From: Gossypium raimondii | Taxonomy: Eukaryota > Streptophyta > Magnoliopsida > Malvales > Malvaceae | Direction of reading: 5' to 3' | Length of the DNA stretch: 64,000 nucleotides | Assembly (NCBI RefSeq): GCF_025698545.1 | Contig: NC_068575.1 | Span: 55,623,980 to 55,687,979, forward strand | Shown here: positions 34,060-46,584 of the stretch, piece after piece | How the letters are laid out: each line of letters begins with the position of its first letter | Position numbering within the stretch: position 1 is the first letter of the stretch | Made by a program: the position numbers and the translations under genes | Notes under the pieces: generated by a model | Seen by the model: the letters and a program-made list of their open reading frames with translations, nothing else | Databases searched by the model: none | Told to the model about the DNA's origin: nothing

Positions 34060-34901
34060 TTAATTCACGATCATTTGGTTTCTAAAGTATACCCATTTTT
34101 TATTTTGGAATCTAATCGCTTTTTTGTCCCAAATTTATACTTAAAATACACTTAAATTCTCAATTTGATACCTAATGTATGCCTCTGTTATATTTTTTAG
34201 CATATGTTATTAAGAAAAATTCTTATAACCAATCATGAAGCACCATGAGACGTCTTTATGTAATTTATTTTATTTTATTAAATTTATATACACATTAAAA
34301 ATCATATAAAAATCAAAATATATATAATCTAGAAAGAAAACATATAAATTATAAAAATAAAATTTGCAAAAGAATACGATAATTGAAAAATTAGTTGAAG
34401 TTAATAATATTATTACAAAGATGTAAAAAATTGTAAAAATATAAAAACATAGAAAAGGTTTAAAATATTTTTGTACAATTCTAAAATATATAATTCTAAA
34501 ATTTTAAAATATTTAAATTTCTTGTTTTTGCAATTACTTGAAATTTAAATAATATTTTATTTTATTTATATATTAAATTGAATTTTTAAAATTAATAATT
34601 ATAAATTTTAGAATTTTATAAAAATATTTTAAACTTTTAAAAAATATATATTATATATGATATTTTACATTTTTATTCGATATATATAATACTAAAAAAA
34701 TAACAAAGGGACACGTGGCGTGTTCTAATAGTGTCATGTGACTGATCAATGTCGGTCAATGAAATTGTTTTTTAATATTTAAATATATAATATTACAATT
34801 TTCCATTTTTTAAAATTAGAATTTAATAAATAAATCTAATTATCACCAAAATTGAAACTTGAAGTATCAAAATGAAAATGAGAGGTTAAACTATGAATTA
34901 A
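34060..34901. mobile_element. AT-rich TIR element, copy B
   Basis: Starts TTAATTCACGATCATTTGG and ends AACTATGAATTAA. It shares subterminal blocks with copy A at 8950-10187, e.g. ACCAATCATGAAGCACCATG and ATATACACATTAAAAAT, but is shorter and diverged. It lies about 500 bp upstream of the BRH1-like gene. Confidence 0.6.
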
Positions 34902-35337
34902 GTCTTTTTTTAGTTTATAACTAAAAATAATTCACATGCCAAAATGAGAAAAAAGAAAAGATATGGGTGAAGGTAAATAAAAGTAATAGATTATTTTTAA
35001 AAATGAATAAAAAGGAGTAAAAAAGGTTGTAATGATAATGGATTAATATGTGGAAGTATCTATAAAATAAATAAATAAAGATAATTAAGAAAAGAAATGA
35101 TGGAGAATTGAATTCTGAATTTGCCAATGATGATCAGCCGCTCACTCAGACTTCCATTCACTCCTAATTTTAATTTCACCCACACCCCTTACCTCACCCT
35201 CCAATCACAGCCATCCCTCCATGTCACAGTCAGTCACCCAATCACTCACAATTTACAAACTACTACTATATTAATTTCCAATTTCCCATAAGCCAACCCC
35301 AATAGCTGAAACTACAAACCCTCCTCTTCTCCCTCAC

Positions 35338-35360
35338 ACGCGCACACACACACACACACT
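35338..35360. repeat. (CA)n microsatellite
   Basis: A CA run in the 5' flank or 5' UTR of the BRH1-like gene. Confidence 0.8.
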
Positions 35361-35426
35361 GTCTGTATAATCACGTAAACAAAACCTTTCTCTTTAGTTA
35401 TAATTCATTTTCATCTTAATTTCTTC

Positions 35427-35933
35427 ATGGGGTTTCCAGTTGGTTACACCGAAGTTTTCTTACCGAAACTCTTCGTCCACATGCTTTGGTTTCTGGGTTT
35501 CATCCGATGTCTAATTGTTACTCTTTTTAGCTACCTCGGACTCTCCGATTTCCTCGAACCAGACACTGTCTGGCCGGATAATCGGACCCGAATTACACCC
35601 GAGAACCCGCCCGTATCAGCTCTTCTGATCCGTGAAATCCTTCCCGTCATAAAGTTCGAGGAGCTCGTCGTCGTGGGGGATCCACCGGAGAGCTGTGCCG
35701 TTTGCTTGTACGAGTTCGAAGGAGGTGAAGAGATCAGGTGGTTGAGGAACTGTAGGCACGTTTTCCATCGGGCGTGTTTGGACCGTTGGATGGACCATGA
35801 TCAGAAAACATGTCCGCTCTGTAGGACACCGTTTGTGCCCGACGAGCTGCAGGATGAGTTCAATCAACGACTCTGGTCTGCTTCCGGTGTCGGTGATTTA
35901 CACAGTGAGTACGTTTCGGTTCCGGGATTGTAG
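35427..35933 (+). CDS. BRH1: RING-H2 E3 ubiquitin ligase, BRH1-like, 168 aa
   Basis: The intronless frame matches Arabidopsis BRH1 (brassinosteroid-responsive RING-H2) and the RHA1-type ligases almost end to end, including the start MGFPVGYTEVFLPKLFV and the SALLIREILPVIKFEEL block. Residues about 10-45 form a hydrophobic membrane segment. The RING-H2 finger is CAVC...C-R-HVFHRAC...CPLC with spacing C-x2-C-x15-C-x1-H-x2-H-x2-C-x11-C-x2-C, so all eight zinc ligands are present. The tail PFVPDELQDEFNQRLWSASG is conserved. It should transfer ubiquitin from an E2; in Arabidopsis BRH1 transcripts fall after brassinosteroid and rise with chitin elicitation. No defect seen. Confidence 0.93.
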   Translation: MGFPVGYTEVFLPKLFVHMLWFLGFIRCLIVTLFSYLGLSDFLEPDTVWPDNRTRITPENPPVSALLIREILPVIKFEELVVVGDPPESCAVCLYEFEGGEEIRWLRNCRHVFHRACLDRWMDHDQKTCPLCRTPFVPDELQDEFNQRLWSASGVGDLHSEYVSVPGL

Positions 35934-38528
35934 GAATTTTTTTTAAAAAAAAAGAGGGGGCACTTGATGTTTCTTATCCAATGGCATCTTTTGTAATGAG
36001 CTTGGTGAAAATTGTATATATTAAACATCAGTACATCACAATTTGGTGCATAATTAAGTCAGAAAAAGATTAAAAAGAAAAAAAAAAAAAAAAGGAAAAA
36101 GTTTTCCATATGAAGTTCTTATAGTTTGAATGTTGCATAACATGCTTTGTTTTAATTGTTTCTCAAATCGAGTAATGGGTATTATTCAATCTACAGTCAA
36201 ATTTCAATTTTGTTTCAAGGAGTTGAGTTTGTGAGGCTATTTTAGTAAACATGAATGGGCTGCCTTGTTACTGAACAGTGAACACGAAACAGATGAATCC
36301 AGGTTTTAGTTTAGGGCATTTTTGAACAAGTTGTTAATTGCAGAAAGTTTTGGTGGGGGCGCAATGATTTTATTTTTTTTCTTGCTTTCTCATTGCTTCT
36401 TCAAATGGTGGTATTAATGAACTTGGATTCTGTGCTTGACCCATCTCTTTTTTCAGACGCTGTGTTAGCCCAGAGCTTTAAATCCCAAGCTAGCTCTCAA
36501 ACGCTAAAAAGAAGTTTGCATTGGTAATTTAGCAATGAAATCTGAAAATTCTACCAAAGTCCCCTTGCTGCCTCACCTTTCTGTTTCAACTTTTTAAGGG
36601 GACAAAAAGAAGGAATTTAAAGGATCCTAAGTGAAATGGTGAACTTTCTTTTATCTATAACCCCAAAGCTCAGTCCCAGTGCCTAAACATCAATATTTTT
36701 TGCTTATCCTATTCCTAGTTCCTACCGCCTACCAAGTGGGTCTCTGCTTTTCTAAATGTTGAAACCAATAAAAGCAGCTGCGTATTTGCTCTTGGGCTTC
36801 CCATAAGCTGGGAAATGTTGGGCTCCCAATATTATGTCGGCTGCAAACCCGGTTAAGTTGAAGTGTTGTGATTTTGCTTACTTCTTTTGATACCGACACG
36901 CTACAGCCATACATTCTTTGACTTCCCAAGGGTTGGGTGTCACAGTGACCAACAAAAACTTCAACATAATTTAACTAATTCTATGTGAATAAAATGATAT
37001 ACATGAATTTAATCTTAAAATTTTTATGATATATGTCGTCGTCATCATCTGACTTGAGATTGCATGTAATTAATTACTAATGATGTGTTACTTTCAGAAC
37101 CAAAGCTTTCATGGAAGAACAAGGACACGAACCCAACGTATATAGTTTTTCAGTCAACGCTTGGTAATGGTAGTTTCAACTACCTACCTCATGCCCTTAT
37201 TGCTTAAACCCAGAGTCTCTTCCACGATTCTCCACATTACTTGAAAACGAAGAAACCGAGTGTGAAGTCAACTAAACATAGTCTGTTCCTCTTTCCATCT
37301 CTTGATAACTGTGGAACATAAGTTTCTATCTACCGTTCCTAGCCATCTCTTTGTTGTTTGGGTCATATTCCAACAAAAAAACGCAACACCTCAACTTTCA
37401 ACTTTCATCCTACCCTTTTTCTTTTTCATTTGATTCTCTTTCCGTTTAGTTATTGTAAACAAGACCTGCCCAGTTAATGCAAGTAAAGTTTCAGGTTGCA
37501 TCTCTTTATAATTGAAACATACAGGGGCATCGACATTTGACAACCTAATAATAAGGGTACAGGGGATTCAGTCTCCTGTTAATTATATGCGAGAAGATTA
37601 TGATTCTATAGTTGAAAAAACAAAGTTGGTTGATAGAAGTATCTGTTTGCCAATGTGTTGTTACACTTAACAAGAAGAAGAAAAAAAAGTACAAATCATT
37701 GCAGATTGGAATACCTCATCGGGGAAGCAGTAATGTTAGTACGAATGTGACAGTGGGTTGTGGTGGGTGTGTCCATTTCGTTTTCAACCGGAGCAGTAGC
37801 AGGGGCCGGCACCCATATATGCCAATGTCCTGGTTCCAACCGGCTTTACTTCACACAAAACAACTTCCCACCACTGAAACAATGGTCCTCCAGTTGCAGA
37901 TATTATATACACTTCCGTTGATCTAAAGTTTTAGATTGATTTTTCAACAACTTCGAATATGGAAGTTGCATTTCACATTTATTGAATTGCAAAAAAAAGA
38001 AAGAAAAAAGAAGCCTATAAAAATTACAAATCCCAAATTTTGGTCGGCTTAATTTAGAAGAATGTGTGGTAGTAGTGAAAACAATAGAAATGCACAAAAC
38101 TCGTCGTTTAGCCACGTCAACCAGTAAGCAAGCCCGTTGAAAATAGAAAAAGATAAAGATAAAAAGAGTTGAAATTACAAAAAACGGCATTGAGTTTTGC
38201 AACATTGACTAACCTACCCTCCATTTGGTCCACGCGAGTCACACCGTACAATATCTCCTCTACTGACAAGTTGGCAGAGCAAATTCTAGTCTTACCCGCG
38301 ACAAAACCCAACATCATATAAAACAACCCAAAAGTAAAATAAAATCTTTAAAATTTAAATTTACTTAATAATAAATAAAACCCTAGAAGCAAAAAAAATA
38401 AAGACAAGAAACATACCCATTAAAAAGAGAAACGCAAATGAAAAAAAGTACAACAATTTTCAACACATTTAAGCCAAAAAAAGGCCGAAACCCTCTTTTT
38501 TTTATATATATTTTTTATGTGATGGTCT
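35934..38528. other. Intergenic, no supported gene
   Basis: The 3' flank of BRH1 has a poly(A)-like A-run near 36074-36093. Short frames near 36729, 37612 and 37903 have no domain. The last few hundred bases would include the 3' UTR of the gene at 38529. Confidence 0.45.
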
Positions 38529-39857
38529 TCACATTAAGGACTTTAATGATCTTGCTTTAATAGGTTTCCTCATCCGTTTCTTGCCACTATCTACGTTCTC
38601 GTCCTCCTCGTCATCATCATATTCATCATCCTCATCATCCACATAATCAAATTCTTCATTATTATCGAATTGCGAAGACGACGACGGCGTCGTATTGTTT
38701 TGAGCGGTGACAGCGCTGCTGTTGTTTTCAACTTCTTTACCCTCGATAATATTCTTCCTCATTTCGCCGCCTCTTCTCCTTCCCCACGACGGCCCGAACC
38801 CCGAATAATAGTAAAATTCGTACGGGTTCGACGCTGACGACGACCCTTTCTTGGCGGCTCGGGCTCGTCCGCGGCGGTTACCGGTTAGCTGGTAATTATT
38901 CCTGTCCGATTTCTTGCTGGGATTATTTCCGCTATCGTTGCCGCAAGATTTCAGCACACGCTCTTGCTTGGATCCCTCTTCTTCCTCTTCGCATTGGGTC
39001 TGAAACCCAAATTTCACCTCGTCGTTATCGTCGATAACCATGCCTTCCACTTTCATTATCGCTTTATCTTCACTCTCCATCATCGACGCTACGCTGCGTT
39101 TCGAGTAATAACCGCAACATTTTTCAACACCCGCGGAATAACACAAACTGGGTTTTTCATTAACTCGCCAACCCATCATCAAATTTTTGGATAATTATTC
39201 CCATTATTTAAGAGACGAATAGCAAAAAACCCTAATAGAATACCACGACAGCAATTGATAAAAAACAATCGGATCGAACAAGTAGGGAGTGTATTACCTC
39301 TCGACAGCACCAACAGAATCGCCTAAGCTCCCATTTCCATTAAAACTATCTTCTGCTTCGAACTGGGTTTTTTTTAAAGAAAGAAAGAAAACAATAAACG
39401 AAGCTAGCAAACGACTGAAAACTCGAACCAGAAAATAATACGCAGAAATGACAAACACCCATTAACCTAAATCGACTATTTCGAAGAAAATACACGATAA
39501 CAAGGAGATAATTTAGGGTTTTGTCGAAACCCTAAAACGGGAAAACCCTAAAAGAAATGAGGGATGTGTAGATGAAATGTCAGACAAAGAAATACAAAAT
39601 GGAGGCAAGGGTGAAGGAGGAGTAAGTAGATCTGCCTTAAGGAACGAACCAATTTATTTCGAAAGGAAGCAAAGAAGGAATAAAGAGAGAGCAAAAGAGT
39701 TGGTTACCTGGTGATGAAGATACGATGGGTATGGGTCTTGAGCGAAGGAAATCACATCCCATGGCGACTGGTTCAGCTCGCACACGTGCACACTCTCAGC
39801 CCTTGAACCCTCGGAGTGTATCAGCGACGATAGCTTCGCGTTCTTCCGAATCCTCAT
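38529..39857 (-). CDS. Plant-specific acidic protein of unknown function, 259 aa, 3 exons
   Basis: Exons on minus: 39857-39708, 39362-39298, 39093-38529 (stop). Exon 1 gives MRIRKNAKLS...CELNQSPWDVI, ending CAG|GT. Exon 2 gives FEAEDSFNGNGSLGDSVGAV. Exon 3 begins VASMMESED. Phases 0 and 2 close exactly (50 + 21 + split Ser + 187 codons). Visible parts: a basic N-terminus, a conserved-looking NQSPWDVI box, a basic linker (NRRGRARAAKKG), an aromatic motif YEFYYYSGFGPSWGRRRG, an acidic run near the end and a basic tail (KKRMRKPIKARSL). From memory, plant proteins with these N-terminal and FYYYSGFGP motifs form an uncharacterized family. Nuclear location is a guess from the basic and acidic tracts. 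A 217-codon frame starting at 39182 is open only by reading into intron 2. Confidence 0.8.
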
Positions 39858-41085
39858 GTTGTTGTATCGGGTATCAATTAAAAATAAGCGAACAAATACG
39901 AGAAATAAAAAAAAAAAGAGAGAGCAAATTATAGGTGATGGAGGAGGGAACTGAAAAGATAAAATACCAAGTGAGAGAGCGAAGAAAAGAAACGAGAAAT
40001 ATTTAGATCCAAAAAGGGTGTGTTTATTTATCCCTTGTTTTGTTTGTCTCTTGAGAAAGAGAGGGGGGGCTTTGGTTTGGTGGTGCTATGGTGTTTTTTT
40101 GCAGATCTCACAGAACTCGATAATCAGGGTTTTCTTAACTTTCTGTTGCTTTCTCGGCCCTTCATATGTTTCGATTTTATTTTTCCTTTCTCCATTTTGT
40201 CCTTAGGTTATTTATTTATTTTCCGAACGCCTTCCGCAGGAAAAAAAGCTGCCGCTATTACACGTCATGATAGTTGTCCAAAGTTTATTTTTTATTCTAG
40301 TATATTGGGAGGACGTTAATTATCGTGTACAGTTTATTCCACATTTGTCTCCCGTGGGGTCTCTACCATTTAACTAATACTTTCACAAATTCTATTAAAA
40401 TATAATTAAAACAGTGCATTTAGCACTTGCCTCATTACATGATTAGTACTTCAACCCTTGGGGCTATTTCCGTCTTTTAACATCTTTTCTCATAAAAAAA
40501 AGGTGATTAAACAGATAAAAACCATACATCTTTTTAGTTACTAAAACAGAGACCGAGATTGGGAGACAATGTTGAGCGAGCGTGAATCAAACGCGCTCCA
40601 ATCGACGTGCGGGTGTGAGAAGTGGCAAACACGTGTGGCCCAGGAGAAATTTGGATTTGATGATTGTACTTTAGCGGGTCCCGCTCTAGATTGGAGGGCT
40701 GTGATTAAAGAGGCCAAAACTCTTAAAGCAGAGGATGTGATGCCCCATAAATTCTTAGTATTTAGTGGTAGGTTTTATAATTATATAAAAAACTATAAAT
40801 AACAGCCACAGTTAATTGGAAAGACCTAACTCCCAGCCCTACGTGTCAGTTTGCTGCTTCTTTTCAATGGAGAAATTAATTAACTTACCTTAATTACTTG
40901 ATTCATTAGGATTTACACAGATTAAACCCTTTCTTCTTCTTCTTTCAGTTTCGCCTTAATTTATCTTTAAGAAAAAGCAAAAATATTTCCCAATTGTTTA
41001 CTCATGCTGAATCTTCTGTTAACAATAAATACTACTACTGAATTAAATTATCGATGATGCGATAAAATATTTCTGTTTGTATCAA
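39858..41085. other. Intergenic, 5' flank of the 38529-39857 gene
   Basis: 5' UTR and promoter for the minus-strand gene would lie here. A 77-codon + frame at 40569-40802 is not recognized and has no supporting signals. Confidence 0.4.
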
Positions 41086-41272
41086 CAGGGGCGAAGCCAA
41101 CAAATTTTGTTAGAACTGAAATTAAATTATAATTTTTACGATAGTAAACATATAATTTTAAAGGATTAAATCAAAATTTCATTATTTTTAGGAGGGGCAA
41201 AGAGTAATTTTATCTTTACTAATTAAAAATTTTAAAGGACCAAGGCCCCTGCCACCCCCTGGATTTGCCCTG
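41086..41272 (+). mobile_element. hAT-type MITE, second copy
   Basis: Starts CAGGGGCGAAGCC and ends GGATTTGCCCTG. Flanking 8-mers TGTATCAA and AGTATTAA agree at 6 of 8 positions, a worn target duplication. The interior matches the 25820-26063 element in reverse orientation. Confidence 0.65.
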
Positions 41273-44178
41273 AGTATTAATTTCACATTTTATCTTTAAA
41301 AATCATATTTTTTTATATTTAATATATTTTTTATTTCAAACAAAAGTAAAAAAAAAATTGAAGCAAGCAAAAAGTTTAGTATATATAAAAAAATTAATAA
41401 AAAATTATAATCGGATAAAAATTAATAATAAATTTAATTACACAGACAGTGGCTACAAAGACTCAAGTCGATATGTCCACTCCCCCCGCCCAACAGACAC
41501 ATGATGCGTTACAACTGGTCTACCCATTTTAAACATACTCATACCAGATTTAAACAAAGTTACAACACATTTTTTTTTCACTTATCATTAAAAATATAAA
41601 AACCACAAATAAGAAGAAGAAAAAAAACCCTATAGAAACAGGGGCTGGCTCTATTTGCATGATAAAAAACAATGTATAAAAATGACTAAACACGAATATT
41701 GATGTGGGGCAGCTTGTAATTAAAAAGAAAGCAGAAATGTTGATGAAAGCCAAAGCATCTCTTGCTTTCCCCCCTCCCTCTTTGGCAAAGCCATTTTGTA
41801 ATTAAAATTTCTAACTCTCGGGTCATTTTCAATCGCCCACACTTTCCTCACTCACATCCGTATAATCCAAATTTCATGCAAACAAATACGGCGCGTTTAT
41901 TTTAAGCAAGATTAGAAATAACGATGAGAGTGAAATTAGTTACTTATCCATTTTGTAGCTGTTGATAGCTGATAGGTTTCCAATAACTCAAAATCATAAA
42001 ACTTGAACTTGACATAAGGTTGGGTTTGCAAATTGCAATGACATATGAAACGACAGTTGAAAAAAAAGAAGAGGTTAAGCATTTTGTGTCAAATTACTTT
42101 TTGGTGTGGGATATGGCATGCATGATGGTGTATTATTAATTTGAATGAAATGGGGAGATGTTTCTAAATAAAATAATAAAATTAAAATGTTGGGTAATGC
42201 CTTTGTCGACATATCTACCAGATGATTTTCTTTTCCACCATTATCAACCTCTCTAATCACTGCATTTAACTTTATTAATTAACTTTACCGTTTGTGTATT
42301 AAAGTTGATAAGCAGATATATGAATGGAAGTAGGCCGTGAAGGACCCATAGCTACAGGAAACCCTAAATAATATATGTATGTATATATCTTTATCATCAC
42401 ATAAAATCTGTGGATCATACAAACCAATATTTAAAAGATTGAAGCACTTGCTTAAGTAAATAATGACCAAATTAATTAAAAATGGAGTTCACTCTTGAAT
42501 CCTAAACCTAGAAACGGTGAGATAATACTACCAACAAGTGGGAAAAAAAGGATATGGAGAAGAAGAAGATCTGAGACGAAGTTCCATTATCAGCTAAAAT
42601 CCGAAACAAAAATTGAACTGAAACTGGGAAAACGGGAGAAAATGAACAGCACAATGAAATCAAGCATTATCATATGCTTCTTCAGCTGCAAAGTCTTTCT
42701 TGTTTGAGTTGATATATCGTTTCCAGCCACTCTAAGCTTGCGGCGGTGAGGAGATCGAGTACGGTCAAGAATAACCAAATACATACACCTCTACCATTAT
42801 TCAGACCAAAGGATATATATATTTATGGGATGCGAGTGGTGAAAAAACAGAAGACGAGAAAAGCATTTAGCAGTGAAAGAAACAGTAAAACTTCATGTGT
42901 TTGAAACTGACCTTATCTGATTTTATGCCTCTTTTAAACTCGAGCCACCATTGCTGCACCTCTACCACTTTTTATTGCTTAACATTCTCAGCATTTTTAT
43001 TGTCCTCAAAATGATTTTCAGAGTTGGAAAAAGAGGAAGGTAAAATGGAAAGAAGCATTTGTCATACATATTATATAAATATAATATTAAAATGGGATGG
43101 TTGTAGGACGATTGAACTGAACATGGAGTAGTGATCGCACAACCGACGAGGGAGCGCTAGTTTTTATGACCCTTTGTTCGTATGCCCCGAGAGACACTCT
43201 TATTCTGACACTTAATGGATCTCTCTCTCTCGTTTTATTATTATTATTATTATTATTTTTGCTCTTCTAGAGCTTTTAGGATTATATATGATTCATTGAA
43301 AATCAACGAATTATGATTTTATTTTTACTTCATTTTCATGTCCAGAGAAGGAGAATAATATTAATAATCTGATTTGTGGTGAGTTTTCTTTTAAGAATGT
43401 GAAGCGTATCACTGTGATATTTTTTATTTTTAAAAAAAGGTTATCATAACGTAAGCGTACTTATTAGGTATTCTTTTTAAGCCAAACAAGTGATTTATTA
43501 AAATAGAAATTTTGATGTGACAATTACAGCAACATCCGACTTGCTTAGCAGTTTCAATACATCTGTATGGCTTTACTGCTGCAAGTGGAGCATATATGTA
43601 GTTTTGGACTTTCTGGTATTTGACAATGACATTACATTTTAATTAAATTCAAATTTGGGGGTTGGGTTATATCATTTCCTTTATTCACATAATTTTACCG
43701 AGCAGAGATAATAAGGAAATGGAGAATCAACTTTGCTCTAGCATCTAACTATTTAATTACATTCCTTCTCATTACTAAGGATATGAGAATGGAGTAAAAT
43801 AACAAAGATCCTTTTGACTTTGGCGTATTCATGACGTGATCCCCGTTATGAATGGCAGTACAGTCGACACAATAATATTTATTTTTAATTACTTGGAATA
43901 AATAGAGGTAGACATCACCATCACAGAACACTCGCAAACAACAGTTGGGTCCCTTCCGTTGTACCACTTCATGGAACTACGTTTGTTAATACTCGTATTT
44001 AACACTGGAAAGTACAATACATAGCTACAAACATTACGTGCAAATATATATATAATTACGTACAACAAATATTTGTCTCATAATCCGTACACACCCTTAA
44101 AGAGGAGAGTTTATTCAAAACCCATACAAACTCCTACCATATGCCATGATGGAAGAGCATAATCCTCGTGGTTATGTC
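41273..44178. other. Intergenic, no supported gene
   Basis: AT-rich with a short (CT)n/(TTA)n microsatellite at about 43220-43258. Several short frames lack domains. Confidence 0.45.
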
Positions 44179-46584
44179 TCATTTCAACGCACTGCACCAG
44201 AGAACAGTGAATCTCAAAATTTATAGTAAGAGTAATACTAGATGTTACACGAACTAGAATACAACTGTCGGATATGGGTATCCTCGAATTAGAAAAAAAA
44301 TAATCCATAAATTTAAAGAGTTATAACCCAGTCATGTCTGAATATACAAGTAAGAATCAGAACAGAACAAGGCAGCACAAGAAAAATGAAATGGGTCGGA
44401 AAATCACAATTACAGGAGCAAAGGTGTAAATCATTTTGGTGAAGTTGAAGAATGGTAGGCATTGAGCTTCTGAATCATGTTTAGACCAAATAGAGTTCGA
44501 AAATGCAGTAAAAGACATTGTAGTCAATCCCACATAGTTTGAAAGATTTTAGTTGAGCTTAGTAGGGATATACGAGAAGTATATTAGCAAACCATATAAA
44601 CGATGCTATTTTACTTCCCTACATGCTCTGAGCCGACATGCAACAATTTTCAGAACATAGAACTGCAATACTCGAATACTAAATGTTTCATACCATAGAA
44701 TTGAAGAAAATTACGGAAACTTACTTGTATAAATAGGCAGCGATTCCAAGAATTATACATAAGAGGATGATATCAATGCAGAAGTTGCGACTTGACCTCA
44801 GCTAAACAATATTAAAATACACATTAATAGAAATTAAGATATAGAAAGCAGCTTTCATCCAAAAAAGTCAATATAATTACCTTGTGTACAGTATCCTTAA
44901 GTCTCACATTCGTGCTTTTCAAATCAGAGGTTGCCCTGTCTACCTGGAAGATTACCAAAAACAGTGTCGAGATTGAACTTCTAAGCTGCAGAAACTTTCA
45001 GATGGAAAAGGACGATGTTCCAAACTTACCTTTTTACCTCCCGATGACCAAACATTAATAACTAGTTCCTAAACTTCGAATATTTATAAAAAAAGAAGGG
45101 TCTTTCTGATGTAAATTGCCATGCTTTACAGTTCGTCTCAAAATATATGATTAACTATTAAACGGTTCATATCTGAATTTAATATTTCCTAGAATGCTAT
45201 GAGCAGACTAATAGAATTCTCCATGTGCATGACAAGCAAAGAAGGATAACTAAAATAGAGAATCACCTTGTCATCTATTTCATCCATTAGTGGCACTTGT
45301 CTGTCCAATTCCTGTCATAAGGCAAGATGGTAATTAAAGGACTTGAATAACTAAGGCACTGTTTAATATGCTTTATACACAAGGAAAACCGCAATATTGT
45401 GCAAACTAACCTCATTCATATCATGAGCCATATCCTTCAAGGTGTCTAAACCTTCAGCTATAACCTCCAAACCTTGATCCTACACAAAAAAACCTAATGG
45501 TCTTGAATATTATTAAATTCAGGTAGAAAAGAAGATGAATTTACTATAATCCTCCAAAACATTACCACCATGAAAGTTATAAATGTTTAACATAATGGAA
45601 CAAGAGACGGAGCATTGGAGTAGCAAGCAAGCAAAGTGAAGCGGAAAATCTCATAGCATTGGTAAGGCAAACAATAACGTCAACAACAAGAAAAGGAATT
45701 ACGACCTGTCTCATTCTGCGCATTTCATATTCTTGCCTGAAGCGGTCAGACTCTTCAGTTTGTTGAAAGTACTCACTTGTGAATCTCTCATCTGATTCAA
45801 TCCAATTCCCAAACATTCACAACGTTTGATTATATTGATATCTTGAAAATAAAATATTCCAACAAATAAGTTACTATTACCTGAAGATGAATCAAATTTA
45901 ATGCCGGTGGAGGAAGTTGAAGTTGCCCAACCACCAGTACTTTGCTTAGTTGCAGTTGATGATCCATCTGGTATTGAATCAACCCTATCTTTCAGTGAAT
46001 AAACCAAATCGTTTCGAGCTTCAAGCTCTTCTTTCGAAATCCCCTTCACCTATAACCCCCACAAATTGATACTACCGGTTAACAAATTCTTAGTCTAATT
46101 ACTATTAAGGTAAACCAATTAGAAAATTTGACAACTAATCAAGCAAAAGAGAAAAACAAACAAAGGAAAAGACCTTTTTGAGAGCGAGTCGTTGTAATTT
46201 GGGGAGTTCTTCAAGCAATCGAGCTTTGGTTCTTCGAATTTCCGCATTCATAGCAACCGCTGTAGCCCTATTCTTTTCCGTTGCAGCAGCTTCAGATTTC
46301 TACGGGATTTTAAAAATAAAATCATAAAACAAAAGGCAAAAGAAAGTAAGAAATTTTTTGTTTGAATCAAAAAAAAAAAGAGTCAGTTAAGAAAAGCCCT
46401 AGAGAAGAGGAAAGGAAGTAGATTACACCTGGAGAGCGGCATCGATTTCGGAATCAACGACGCCGTAAAGGCGAGCGAAAGCGTCATCACCGGCGACGTT
46501 AACCGCCTTTTGCTTATCGATGTCGTACTTGTCGTACTTCTTGCAAATCGCGTCAACTCTCGTGATCAAGTCTATGACTGTCAT
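44179..46584 (-). CDS. SYP71: Qc-SNARE syntaxin of plants 71 (SYP71), 267 aa, 9 exons
   Basis: SYP7-group Qc-SNAREs act in membrane fusion at the ER, plasma membrane and cell plate. Exons on minus: 46584-46429, 46299-46174, 46049-45881, 45791-45706, 45479-45411, 45311-45267, 44943-44881, 44801-44725, 44191-44179; all phases close. The product starts MTVIDLITRVDAICKKYDKY as in Arabidopsis SYP71. The N-terminal helical part is exons 1-3 and the SNARE motif runs from exon 5 to exon 8 with the central Gln in ELDRQVPLMDEID. One C-terminal membrane anchor (FCIDIILLCIILGIAAYLY) is in exon 8. Exon 8 would read a stop after YLYK if not spliced; a GTAAGT donor there and a GTGCAG acceptor 530 nt on give YLYNALK, matching the family's YLYNVLK ending. 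Confidence 0.92.

Noticed and set aside
38529-39182. 217-aa single-exon protein starting MMMGWRVNEK
   Set aside because: Its first 30 residues are intron; splicing to two upstream exons gives a phase-consistent longer protein.
40569-40802. 77-codon frame starting MLSERESNALQ
   Set aside because: No known family, no promoter or splice evidence; possible chance frame.
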